A stretch of 64,000 nucleotides of DNA from Euborellia annulipes. Its lineage: Eukaryota > Arthropoda > Insecta > Dermaptera > Anisolabididae. Shown here piece after piece: positions 56,117 through 64,000 of this stretch. Position numbers and translations under genes: made by a program. The notes under the pieces were generated by a model. The model did no database searches, was not told the origin of the DNA, and saw only the letters and a list, made by a program, of their open reading frames with translations. The DNA is taken from contig JAKCPI010016321.1 in assembly GCA_023213315.1 (NCBI GenBank), positions 1 to 64,000 on the forward strand. Direction: 5' to 3'. Position 1 is the stretch's first letter. Every line of letters begins with the position of its first letter.

Positions 56117-56790
56117 TGACGTGTTCTGATGTGGCCATCCACTTGACTTTACCATACAACCTGGCCCCTAAAATTATTTATAATCATGTAGGGGGGGGGT
56201 TAGTTTTTGAATTTTTATACTTCTGGGGTCCCACTGATTATGTATACAAAATTTGGTTGAGTTTGGTAAAATGGCCTAGATTTTCATTTTTTTGATCCCT
56301 TTATCCACCCCCCATTTTGGGCGAGTTTTGCATTTTTAGACTTCTGGGGGCCCACTGATTATGTATACAAAATTTGGTTGAGTTTGCTCAAATGGCCTAG
56401 ATTTTTAATTTTTTAACCCCCCCCTCCACCCCCCTTAATTTTGGGTCGATATGCACCAAAATCTAATCAGCTCTTAATCTCAATGGACCAAAACTACGTG
56501 TGAAATTTGGTTTCGATATTCACACTAGTTTTTGAGCTAGCTCGTCCACAAAAATTTGGTAACGCACAGACACTAACAGACATTTTGACAAAACAATTAT
56601 TATCTCGAAAAATATAATTTTTTCGATGTTCACTTATTAGAGCTTTTTGTAGAGCGAAATGCCATGGTTTCGCTCAATTTTTTAATCAAAATAGTTTCAG
56701 CCCTTTTTGAGATATTTCGAAAAAAAAGAAGGAAAAAAACACTTTTTTCATGCACGATTACAATACTTGACCATACCCTGTATGGTAAAG
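56117..56790 (+). repeat. R2, copy 3, left arm
   Basis: CTGACGTGTTCTGATGTGGC to CATACCCTGTATGGTAAAGT. Mirrored by 60893-61577. Confidence 0.85.
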
Positions 56791-57188
56791 TAAAAAATAT
56801 TTGTTATGTAAAAAATATTTAATTTATTTATTATTTATAGTAGGTACCTACCTGTGGACCAAGCGTAGCTCGGTAATTTTTTCTTTAGTTAAAAGCGATA
56901 TATTAATATTATTTTTAATTTTAAATTCAGGTAAAAAGGCCGATTTTTATTTGCAGCCAGAATTAAATAAAATTGAAATAAAATTTAATTATGTTTTTGT
57001 CAAAACTGTGACCCGGACTGGCCATCATCAAAACATTGCTGTGCTCAAAGTTTTGATAGTTTTTAAGGAATTTGGTGTTGGTACTTGGTGAAACATTTTT
57101 TAAAATTATTGGATAAAAAATACTTGGTAGGTTTCACATTAAGATATAAAAAATAAAACGAATTTATTTTTGGAGAATCTTTAATCTC

Positions 57189-57223
57189 GATATATATATT
57201 TCGGGTGACTAACCCATCTTCAG
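57189..57223 (-). ncRNA. Hammerhead ribozyme motif, HH-B left copy
   Basis: On the minus strand: CTGAAGA, an extra T, helix II GGGT/ACCC, GAAAT, an ATATAT loop and ATC. Stem I is supported by TCTC before the core pairing with GAGA after the cut. This stem I is better than in the HH-A family. Confidence 0.6.
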
Positions 57224-57546
57224 GAGAAACAGAAAGTAACTGACCTGGATAAGTCGAAATTGAATACAAGTCAATGGTAAAATTTATTTTTAAGATAACA
57301 AAAGGGTAAATATTTAAAATTAGTGGAGGGAGAAAGAGGTAGGGGTAAATTTTACCATTGAGTTGTATTCAAATTCGAAATCCTCATTTCTCAAAAGGCC
57401 ATTCAAAATTAAACAAAAGTAGACTTCCTACCTTTTCTCCCTCCACTAATTTTAAATATTTACCCTTTTGTTATCTTTAAAAATAAATTTTACCATTGAC
57501 TTGTATTCAATTTCGACTTATCCAGGTCAGTTACTTTCTGTTTCTC

Positions 57547-57581
57547 CTGAAGATGGGTTAGTCACCCGAAATATATATATC
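57547..57581 (+). ncRNA. Hammerhead ribozyme motif, HH-B right copy
   Basis: Inverted partner of 57189-57223: CTGAAGA ... ACCCGAAAT ... ATC with the predicted cut after C57581. Stem I is TCTC (57543-57546) with GAGA (57582-57585). Confidence 0.6.
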
Positions 57582-57937
57582 GAGATTAAAGATTCTCCAA
57601 AAATAAATTCGTTTTATTTTTTTATATCTTAATGTGAAACCTACCAAGTATTTTTATCCAATAATTTTTCAAAGTTTTGAGCTATTCGAGGTGCGTAGTC
57701 TGGACCAAGAGAAAAAAAGATGTGATCCATTTAGCTACAATTCAACGTCATTTTGTGTATAGCCCGCATGACACTCGGTTGGATCACCAACAACTTAATC
57801 TAAGATGTTATATATTTTTCTCTTGGTCAAGACTCACACCTACCAGCTTCATCCGTGCGGTCTCGCAATATATATATCTTTTACAAAAAAGCGCGGTCAA
57901 AACAATTCTCGTTAATATATCAGATTATCCCTTTTGA

Positions 57938-58254
57938 TATATTAATGAGAACAATTATAAATGGATCTGTATGTTTGTCTGTTTGTACAGGTGGAATGGA
58001 ACGGCGCCGCCTGTACTCATCGGAGTAGCGCGTGGCCTGGCTGGGCAGCGGCTCTGGATTACCCCGTGCTGGACTGATTCGCTGATCGGGAAACTTCCCG
58101 AAATAGGCCCGGGCTGACACTTGGCCTGGAATTGGATGAAGCTTTGCCCATTGGAGGGATCGATGGTGATTGGGGGTGGCAGAAAACTTTTCATCTGCAA
58201 AGAAAGACATGGCCTCCTCGTCCTCTTGGCCAAACCGCTTTCGGTAATGAGACA
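57938..58254 (-). pseudogene. GC-rich gene fragment, left inner arm
   Basis: On the minus strand the frames spell MSFFADEKFSATP, then after shifts ARAYFGKFPD, then NPEPLPSQATR and RRSIPPVQTDKHTD. It is the inverted, more damaged copy of the fragment at 59423-59700. The protein is not recognised. It is far more GC-rich than the rest of the arm, suggesting a captured exon. Confidence 0.45.
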
Positions 58255-59401
58255 GACGATCAACTTCAAATTTCGGGAATAAATATTTAATACATCAATG
58301 ATTCGATGGTAAGAATTTGAGAATTTTCTTATAAAAATGATAAACAGTCCCGAACACCCTTAAATATATTTGACTTTAATTTTTGGAATTTTAATTGGCA
58401 GTATACTATATATAAGAGCCTAGATTAATTTGTAACAACGCTCAGAGAATGCTGCCGACAGGGAGCGCTGATGCCGTCGGTATATTTGCGGCAAATTTGA
58501 AATATAATTGTAATTGTAATTTGAAATGAAAGACTCCAATTGATTTTAAATTAAGAAACATTAAATATATTGATAATTATTCCTCCCCCCCCCCCCCCTC
58601 ACCACTCAAAAATTAAATATTCAATTCGCTTTTCTTTGCGCACAGAAAAATAAATTAATCACATCTTATTTGATTTATATTTTATATATTATTTGTTTAT
58701 TTTTTAATAATTTGCCACTTTTTTATAATTTTTTAAAAATCTAAATTTTGTTATTCTTATTTTTGGATTTTTACAAAATTGAACGACTTAAGACACGCAT
58801 GCCCGAGTTTCTCATGGCAATACTGGAGGGAGCAGCCTGTCATTCATACAAACAACACCTGATCTCTTTTAAATATTTGGAGCCTTATATCCATTATCGA
58901 ATTTTAAAAAAATGATATAATATAATTCTCCTCCTCACACGATCCCACTTATTTAAATAAATCTATTTCCACACAAAAAATATCACAATGCTGTAGATTA
59001 TAGAAAAAAAAAATACTTCCAGATTCATATCTAGAGCCTCATTTCTGTAGCTGTGTCAGGACGAAAATGAGGCGAAACTTTTAAGAGACTATGTATTTTC
59101 GGGAGTTTACAGGTATACATTTGGAGTGTGGTGTTTTAAGAGGAATAACAATTTTTGGACCGAGACGCCGCCCGCCAGGGCACCAGCCCGGAGGGCCGAG
59201 CTTCGAGGGCGTGCCGAAGGCACGCACGAAAAGCTCGTATATAATAATAGCCTTTATGTGTGCTAATTTTAAGAAAAATAATTCACCTTTTGTGGTCACT
59301 AGAATTCAAAAAGTAATGAATAATTATTCTGATAATAAATAATTCTACTAGGGGATGAATTCCTCTCCGCCAATGGTGTCTTTTCTCGTCCGCCATCTCA
59401 T
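58255..59401. other. Central spacer of the 10-kb palindrome
   Basis: AT-rich single-copy DNA with a poly-C run at 58586-58599. A GC-rich island at 59155-59230 (GACGCCGCCCGCCAGGGCAC; GGGCGTGCCGAAGGCACGC) can form a strong hairpin. Frames of 72-83 codons through the island on both strands are not credible as genes. Confidence 0.6.
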
Positions 59402-59422
59402 TAGGTCTCTTTCACGAGCGGT

Positions 59423-59700
59423 TTGGCCAAGAGGGACGAGGAGGCCATGTCTTTCTTTGCAGATGAAAAGTTTTCTGCCACCCCAATCGCCATCGATCCC
59501 TCCAATGGGCAAAGCTTCATCCAATTCCAGGCCAAGTGTCCAGCCCGGGCCTATTTCGGGAAGTTTCCGGATCCAGCGAATCAGTCCAGCACGGGTAATC
59601 CAGAGCCGCTGCCCAGCCAGGCCACGCGTTCTCCGATGAGTACAGGCGGCGCCGATTCCATTCCACCTGTACAAACAGACAAACATACAAGATCCATTTA
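59423..59700 (+). pseudogene. GC-rich captured gene fragment, right inner arm
   Basis: One frame is open across the block: LAKRDEEAMSFFADEKFSAT, PIAIDPSNGQSFIQFQAK, then CPARAYFGKFPDPANQSSTG, NPEPLPSQATRSPMSTGG and ADSIPPVQTDKHT. There is no ATG before residue 9 and no natural stop at the fragment end; the frame runs on into AT-rich arm sequence. I do not recognise a domain; the text is proline/serine-rich with a hydrophilic start. The sharp change of base composition at ~59400 and ~59690 suggests an exon or cDNA piece of a host gene carried by the mobile structure. An older unrelated transposon ORF is the alternative. Confidence 0.45.
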
Positions 59701-60093
59701 TAATTGTTCTTCATTAATATATCAAAGGATAATCGATATATTAACGAGAATTGTTTTGACCGCGCTTTTTTGTAAAAGATATATATTGCGAGACTACTGG
59801 GGATGAAGCTATTGGGCTGGGGAGTCTTAAGTTCTGACCAAGAGAGAAAAAATATATAACATCTTAGATTTCAAATTCATTTGGTGATCCATCCGAGTGT
59901 CATGCGGGCTATACACAAAATGACGTTGAATTGTAGCTAAATGGATCACATCTTTTTCTCTCTTGGTCCAGACTAGACTCCGCACACTCGAATAGCTCAA
60001 AACTTTGGAAAAATTATTGGATAAAAATACTTGGTAGGTTTCACATTAAGATATAAAAATAAAACGAATTTATTTTTGGAGAATCTTAATCTC

Positions 60094-60124
60094 GATATAA
60101 TTCGGGTGACTAACCCATCTTCAG
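60094..60124 (-). ncRNA. Decayed hammerhead, HH-B
   Basis: CTGAAGA and helix II are intact, but GAAAT has become GAATT and the stem III loop is shortened, so the core is broken here. Confidence 0.5.
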
Positions 60125-60450
60125 GAGAAACAGAAAGTAACTGACCTGGATAAGTTGAAATTGAATACAAGTCAATGGTAAAATTTATTTTTTAAAGATA
60201 ACAAAAGGGTAAATATTTAAAATTAGTGGAGGGAGAAAAGGTAGGGAGTCTACTTTTGTTTAATTTTGAGTGGCCTTTTGAGAAATGTGGATTTCGAATT
60301 TGAATACAACTCAATGGTAAAATTTGCCCCTACCTTTTCTCCCTCCACTAATTTTAAATATTTACCCTTTTGTTATCTTTTAAAAAATAAATTTTACCAT
60401 TGACTTGTATTCAATTTCGACTTATCCAGGTCAGTTACTTTCTGTTGCTC

Positions 60451-60487
60451 CTGAAGATGGGTTAGTCACCCGAAATATATATATATC
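60451..60487 (+). ncRNA. Hammerhead ribozyme motif, HH-B
   Basis: CTGAAGA, an extra T, GGGT/ACCC, GAAAT, an AT loop two bases longer than at 57547, and ATC with GAGA following. Predicted cut after C60487. Upstream GCTC replaces TCTC, so stem I keeps three pairs. Confidence 0.55.
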
Positions 60488-60892
60488 GAGATTAAAGATT
60501 CTCCAAAAATAAATTCGTTTTATTTTTTATATCTTAATGTGAAACCTACCAAGTATTTTTATCCAATAATTTTAAAAAAATGTTTCACCAAGTACCAACA
60601 CCAAATTCCTTAAAAACTATAATCAAAACTTTGTGCACACGATGTTTTGATGATGTGCCGGTCCGGGTCAAAAATGTTGCCAAAAAATAAAATTTTTATT
60701 TCTATTTCATTTAATTCTGAATGCAAATAAAAATCGACCGTTTTACCTGAATGTAAAATTAAAAATAATATTAATATATCGCTTTTAACTAAAGGAAAAA
60801 AATTACCGAGCTACTGCTTGGCTCCACCATGGTAGGTACCTACTATAAATAATCACGAATAAATTAAAATATTTTACAAACAAATATTTTTT

Positions 60893-61577
60893 ACTTTACC
60901 ATACAGGGTATGGTCAAGTATTGTAATCGTGCATGAAAAAAGTGTTTTTTTTCCTTCTTTTTTTCGAAATATCTCAAAAACGGCTGAAACTATTTTGATT
61001 AAAAAAATTGAGCGAAACCATGGCATTTCGCTCTACAAAAAAGCTCTAATAAGTGAACATCGAAAAAATTATATTTTTCGAGATAATAATTGTTTTGTCA
61101 AAATGTCTGTTAGTCTTAGTCTGTGCGTTACCAAATTTTTGTGGACGAGCTAGCTCAAAAACTAGTGTGAATATCGAAACCAAATTTCACACGTAGTTTT
61201 GGTCCATTGAGATTAAGAGCTGATTAGATTTTGGTGCATATCGACCCAAAATTAAGGGGGGTGGAGGGGGGTTAAAAATTAAAAATCTAGGCCATTTGAG
61301 CAAACTCAACCAAATTTTGTATACATAATCAGTGGACCCCCAGAAGTCTAAAAATGCAAAAACTAACCGCCCAAAATGGGGGGGGGGGGGTGTAGGGTCA
61401 AAAAATGAAAATCTTGGCCCATTTACCAAACTCAACCAAATTTTGTATACATAATCAGTGGGACCCCAGAAGTATAAAAATGCAAAAACTAACCCCCTCC
61501 CCCTACATGATTATAAATAATTTTAGGGGCCAGGTTGTATGGTAAAGTCAAGTGGATGGCCACATCAGAACACGTCA
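60893..61577 (-). repeat. R2, copy 4, right arm
   Basis: The reverse complement of 56117-56790, with a longer G run at 61379-61391. Confidence 0.85.
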
Positions 61578-61979
61578 GCTTTTTTGTCTTTTTGATTGAG
61601 GGGTTCAGATAAAGAATTAAAAAATACCTCAACTGCGAGTAAAAACCGAAACGTCATAAATCCAATATAGAATGGTTATTCCTCAAGTATTTGATGAGAA
61701 TCAATCGCTATTTTTGGTTTAAAGTCGATTCCTCTATGTCTTCTGCAAAGGTAAGAGATAAGAAAACAACGCAGTTGCTATGGTTACTTATAAAATTTCC
61801 TCCCAAATTTTTACCATTTCACAGAGAGAAGCCTATCCATTCTTATTTAAGCAAGGCTAAATGAGCTATATTAAAAGGTTCAAATGAATAAATTTTAAAG
61901 AATTTAAAAAATTAAAAAAGTACTCTCTTACTCTAGAGTAAAGTACTTTAAAATATAATTTTACTAAAAACTTTATTTA

Positions 61980-62285
61980 ACCTTTTTTGTGGTCCCCAAG
62001 GTACTTAATTAGGATATTAAATTTCATCAAAATTGGTTAAGTCATTTTCAAGATATTTAGAAAAAACTAAAAAAGTACTGAAATAAAGTACTAATGTTTG
62101 TGGGCCGATATGTACCAAAAACTAATCAGCGCTTCATTTTGTTAAAAGAATGGTAGGTTTTCAATTTCATTTCAATCGGTGCAACGGTGTGGAAAAAATC
62201 GTGGGCCAAAAAAACGATAACATACATCCATCAACATCCATCCATCCGCACGCACTAAATGAAAAAATGGCACTTTTTGGCCTCT
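61980..62285 (-). repeat. R1 copy in the right arm
   Basis: The reverse complement of the 1-320 and 55398-55690 copies, with the CATC microsatellite contracted at 62225-62245. Confidence 0.85.
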
Positions 62286-63224
62286 CGACGAGACCCCATG
62301 TAATTTTTGGCAAAACCGTCACGTGCTAAAATTCAACCTAATTGAATACTACAATTTGTGACTTTAATTGAGTCCATGGGTTCCGTAGTCTTTACCTGAG
62401 GACCCTTTGAAGCCACGCTTGCCCCGAGAGCGATTACAATACTTTACCCATGCTTTGCATTGGATAAAGTAAAAATAATTTCAAGTTTGCTTGTAAAAAA
62501 TAAAAATAGATATTCAGGAAACTTTTTTTATAATAAACATGTCACTCTCACTCTCATCTCATAAAAGTACATTTTATTTATTTTACCTCGCTCTTCCAAA
62601 AAGTAGGCCAGGCAAACTTTTTAAGACTGATCGAACATGCAATACTCAAGAAACCACTGTCCTTCAGAATATTCATCTATCTATATTCCAGCAGATGTTT
62701 ATCAAATAGCCAATCACCGCCGAATATTGACCGCCCCATCGTTGTTTAATTTCATTAAAACAAAGAAATTGAATATCATCAGCAATAATTCAAATAAAGT
62801 ATCACCATTACATTAAAGAATTAAAATTTTCCTAATCTTATTAGCTTATACCTATCACCTAATAATAATCTAGTTCAACTACTAGTTTAAAAAGAAATGC
62901 TTTCTTAATGATATATGATCAAGAGCACTTAATTTTTAACCGACTTCAAAAAAGAAGGAGGTTCTCAATTCGACTGAATTTTTTTTGTCTATGTTACCTC
63001 GATATCTTCGCCAATTGTGAACCGATTTAGATGATTTTTTTGCATAGGGTTCAGTCTAGTTTCCGATTGGTCGCGGTTTTTTTTTTCATTGGACCTTTTT
63101 TGATATGTTTGTCCAGGCATAACTTCTTTGTTTAATGAACAGATTTTAATGATTCTTTTTTTGAAGGAGACAATAAAAGAGTGTGTCTTCTGCTGGAATT
63201 ATAAATTTTATTTATTTATAACGA

Positions 63225-63259
63225 GACTATAGTTTCAAGGGCTTTGCCCTCTTCATCAG
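63225..63259 (-). ncRNA. Hammerhead ribozyme motif, HH-A
   Basis: CTGATGA, an extra A, helix II GAGGGC/GCCCTT (one G-U closing pair), GAAAC, TATA and GTC. The C-to-T change at the helix end keeps a wobble pair. Confidence 0.6.
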
Positions 63260-63345
63260 ACTATTACAATGGATTCACAGGAATTAATTTATGAAAATAT
63301 ATAATAAATTCATAAATTAATTCCTGTGAATCCATTGTAATAGAA

Positions 63346-63385
63346 GTGATGAAGAGGGCGAAGCCCTCGGAAACTGCCAATCTCG
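63346..63385 (+). ncRNA. Decayed hammerhead, HH-A
   Basis: GTGATGA replaces CTGATGA, GGAAAC replaces GAAAC, and the TATAGTC part reads TGCCAATC. Three independent core defects should abolish cleavage. Confidence 0.5.
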
Positions 63386-63734
63386 TTATAAATAAATAAA
63401 ATTTATAATTCCAGCAGAAGACACTCTTTTTATTGTCTCCTTCAATATATAAAAATTCTGCTACTCTCGGCAAAAAAAACTTTCAATTTGATTCTTTTTT
63501 TATTGGAAAGGGGATACTTATGGGGTGGTACCATATTAATTTGGTCAAGTTCTGATGATAATGATCAATGACAAATTAACGTAAATTTCCAATTCTTATG
63601 ACCGAATAATCGAAATTATAATAAAATAAAAAATTTTATAAAAAAAAATCTTAAAACATTCATTTAAAACCCGCAAACGTTTCGAGGAGAATTTCTATAT
63701 TTATGAATTGAATTTTATTATCATTTTCTGATGA

Positions 63735-63862
63735 TTGGATGGATTGTGGAGAAAACCAATCGACTTGATTGGGGAATAATGGAATTGAAATAATTATCGG
63801 AAAAGTATAGGTTTTTTATCTAATTAGATTTTTCCTCTTATTAAAAAACAAGGACTAAAGAT
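63735..63862 (+). repeat. Satellite-unit fragment, right palindrome edge
   Basis: ACCAATCGACTTGATTGGGG to AACAAGGACTAAAGATGA, in the same orientation as the 38-kb array, with TATAGG inserted after GGAAAAG. Confidence 0.85.
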
Positions 63863-63865
63863 GAA

Positions 63866-64000
63866 AAAAACAAATCTTTTCAGAAATGGCAACTTTCACA
63901 GCTAGAATGTGACCGAGTTGCATTTACCAAGTCGCGAAACTCATGCAAAAAAATCATCTCTGAGGCAAAGAAATCATTCGACCAGAGGATACTTCTGACC
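63866..64000 (+). pseudogene. LINE ORF2 fragment, truncated by the window end
   Basis: Directly after the palindrome edge, one frame reads KNKSFQKWQLSQLECDRVAF then TKSRNSCKKIISEAKKSFDQ to the last base. The RNxxKKxISEAKKSxxxR pattern is the linker between endonuclease and reverse transcriptase in Jockey-like LINEs. No start is seen, and whether the element is intact lies outside the window. Confidence 0.6.

Larger units (their letters stand above)
57095..57672. mobile_element. HH-B hairpin, left arm
   Basis: AAATTATTGGATAAAAAATA (57109) is mirrored by ATTTTTATCCAATAATTT (57650-57667). Stems of ~230 bp contain TTTTGGAGAATCTTTAATCT and AAATTTTACCATTGACTTGT, with a ~100-bp loop. Each stem holds one hammerhead motif in opposite orientation. 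Loose fragments of its ends occur at 26170-26265 and 45390-45437. Confidence 0.9.
60002..60595. mobile_element. HH-B hairpin, right arm
   Basis: The mirror of 57095-57672. The stems are intact from AAATTATTGGATAAAAATAC (60006) to ATTTTTATCCAATAATTT (~60571), and the loop is ATTTTGAGTGGCCTTTTGAG-like. Confidence 0.9.
63163..63462. mobile_element. HH-A hairpin, right arm
   Basis: GAAGGAGACAATAAAAGAGT (63164) to the end TTTATTGTCTCCTTC (~63444), a mirror of 54236-54535, but one of its two hammerheads has decayed. Confidence 0.9.
53843..63862. repeat. 10-kb palindrome with ~4.4-kb arms
   Basis: The left arm is 53843-58254 and the right arm 59402-63862, with a spacer of ~1.15 kb. Mirrored in order from outside: a satellite unit edge; an ACCGACTTC repeat with an HH-A hairpin; unique DNA (for example AACAACGATGGGCG / CATCGTTGTTTAA); R1; a 119-bp unit; R2 (56117 / 61577); an R3-like piece; an HH-B hairpin (57100-57672 / 60002-60595); TTGGTCCAGA..-type sequence; and a GC-rich gene fragment. 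Differences are small indels and scattered substitutions. It could be one giant foldback insertion, an inverted segmental duplication or, less likely, an assembly artefact. Confidence 0.85.

Noticed and set aside
59091..59342. 83-codon frame and its opposite-strand 72-codon frame in the palindrome spacer
   Set aside because: Both cross a GC-rich hairpin island flanked by AT-rich non-coding DNA; no domain or splice support.

Overview
This is eukaryotic, AT-rich, repeat-dominated DNA from an invertebrate animal. An arthropod is most plausible, and a parasitic copepod is a guess from the general look of the LRR-like gene and the transposon mix; no ribosomal or conserved housekeeping gene is present to settle it. 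Splice signals (GT...AG with a pyrimidine tract), Tc1/mariner and hAT transposases, LINE fragments and tRNA-like SINE pieces all occur; there are no bacterial operon features. Only two loci look like genes: a leucine-rich-repeat-like coding exon near 22.8-23.8 kb, broken by one frameshift, and an intron-containing ORF near 12.9-13.8 kb inside a long-TIR transposon.

Layout. 0-5 kb: partial copy of a dispersed repeat (R1), a 119-bp tandem triplicate, AT-rich DNA, a tRNA-like SINE piece and a hAT end. 5.2-10.8 kb: a 5.5-kb foldback whose ~2.2-2.6 kb arms are built of degenerate tandem units and are capped by smaller hairpins. 10.8-14.4 kb: an ACCGACTTC-type repeat, then a 2.6-kb element with ~0.5-kb inverted termini whose interior fuses a hAT transposase fragment in frame to a 'HAITGCD' protein. 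14.9-17.9 kb: hAT remnants and a GC-rich Tc1/mariner transposase relic carrying an inverted copy of its own 3' end. 18.7-20.2 kb: composite foldback. 20.7-25.2 kb: LINE relics, and the LRR-like gene between two copies of its own probable 5' exon and intron. 25.7-30.7 kb: foldbacks, mariner relics and an 889-bp MITE. 31-37 kb: mostly decayed repeats. 38-39.9 kb: a seven-unit satellite of ~262 bp. 40.4-44.8 kb: a foldback and two TTAA-flanked elements, one carrying an internally deleted mariner. 45-53.5 kb: tRNA-like repeats, a G-rich tract and more foldbacks. 53.84-63.86 kb: a 10-kb palindrome with ~4.4-kb arms around a 1.15-kb spacer. The last 130 bases are a LINE ORF fragment.

The most unusual theme is that many hairpin or foldback units carry a hammerhead-ribozyme-like core (CTGANGA, helix, GAAA, short stem III, cleavage triplet), often once in each arm in opposite orientation. 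At least seven copies keep the full core. Type I hammerheads with a minimal stem III are known from Penelope-like elements and retrozymes. Here they sit in inverted dimers, and the 10-kb palindrome contains two such dimers per arm. The palindrome also has a satellite-like unit at its outer edges and a GC-rich gene fragment at its inner edges.
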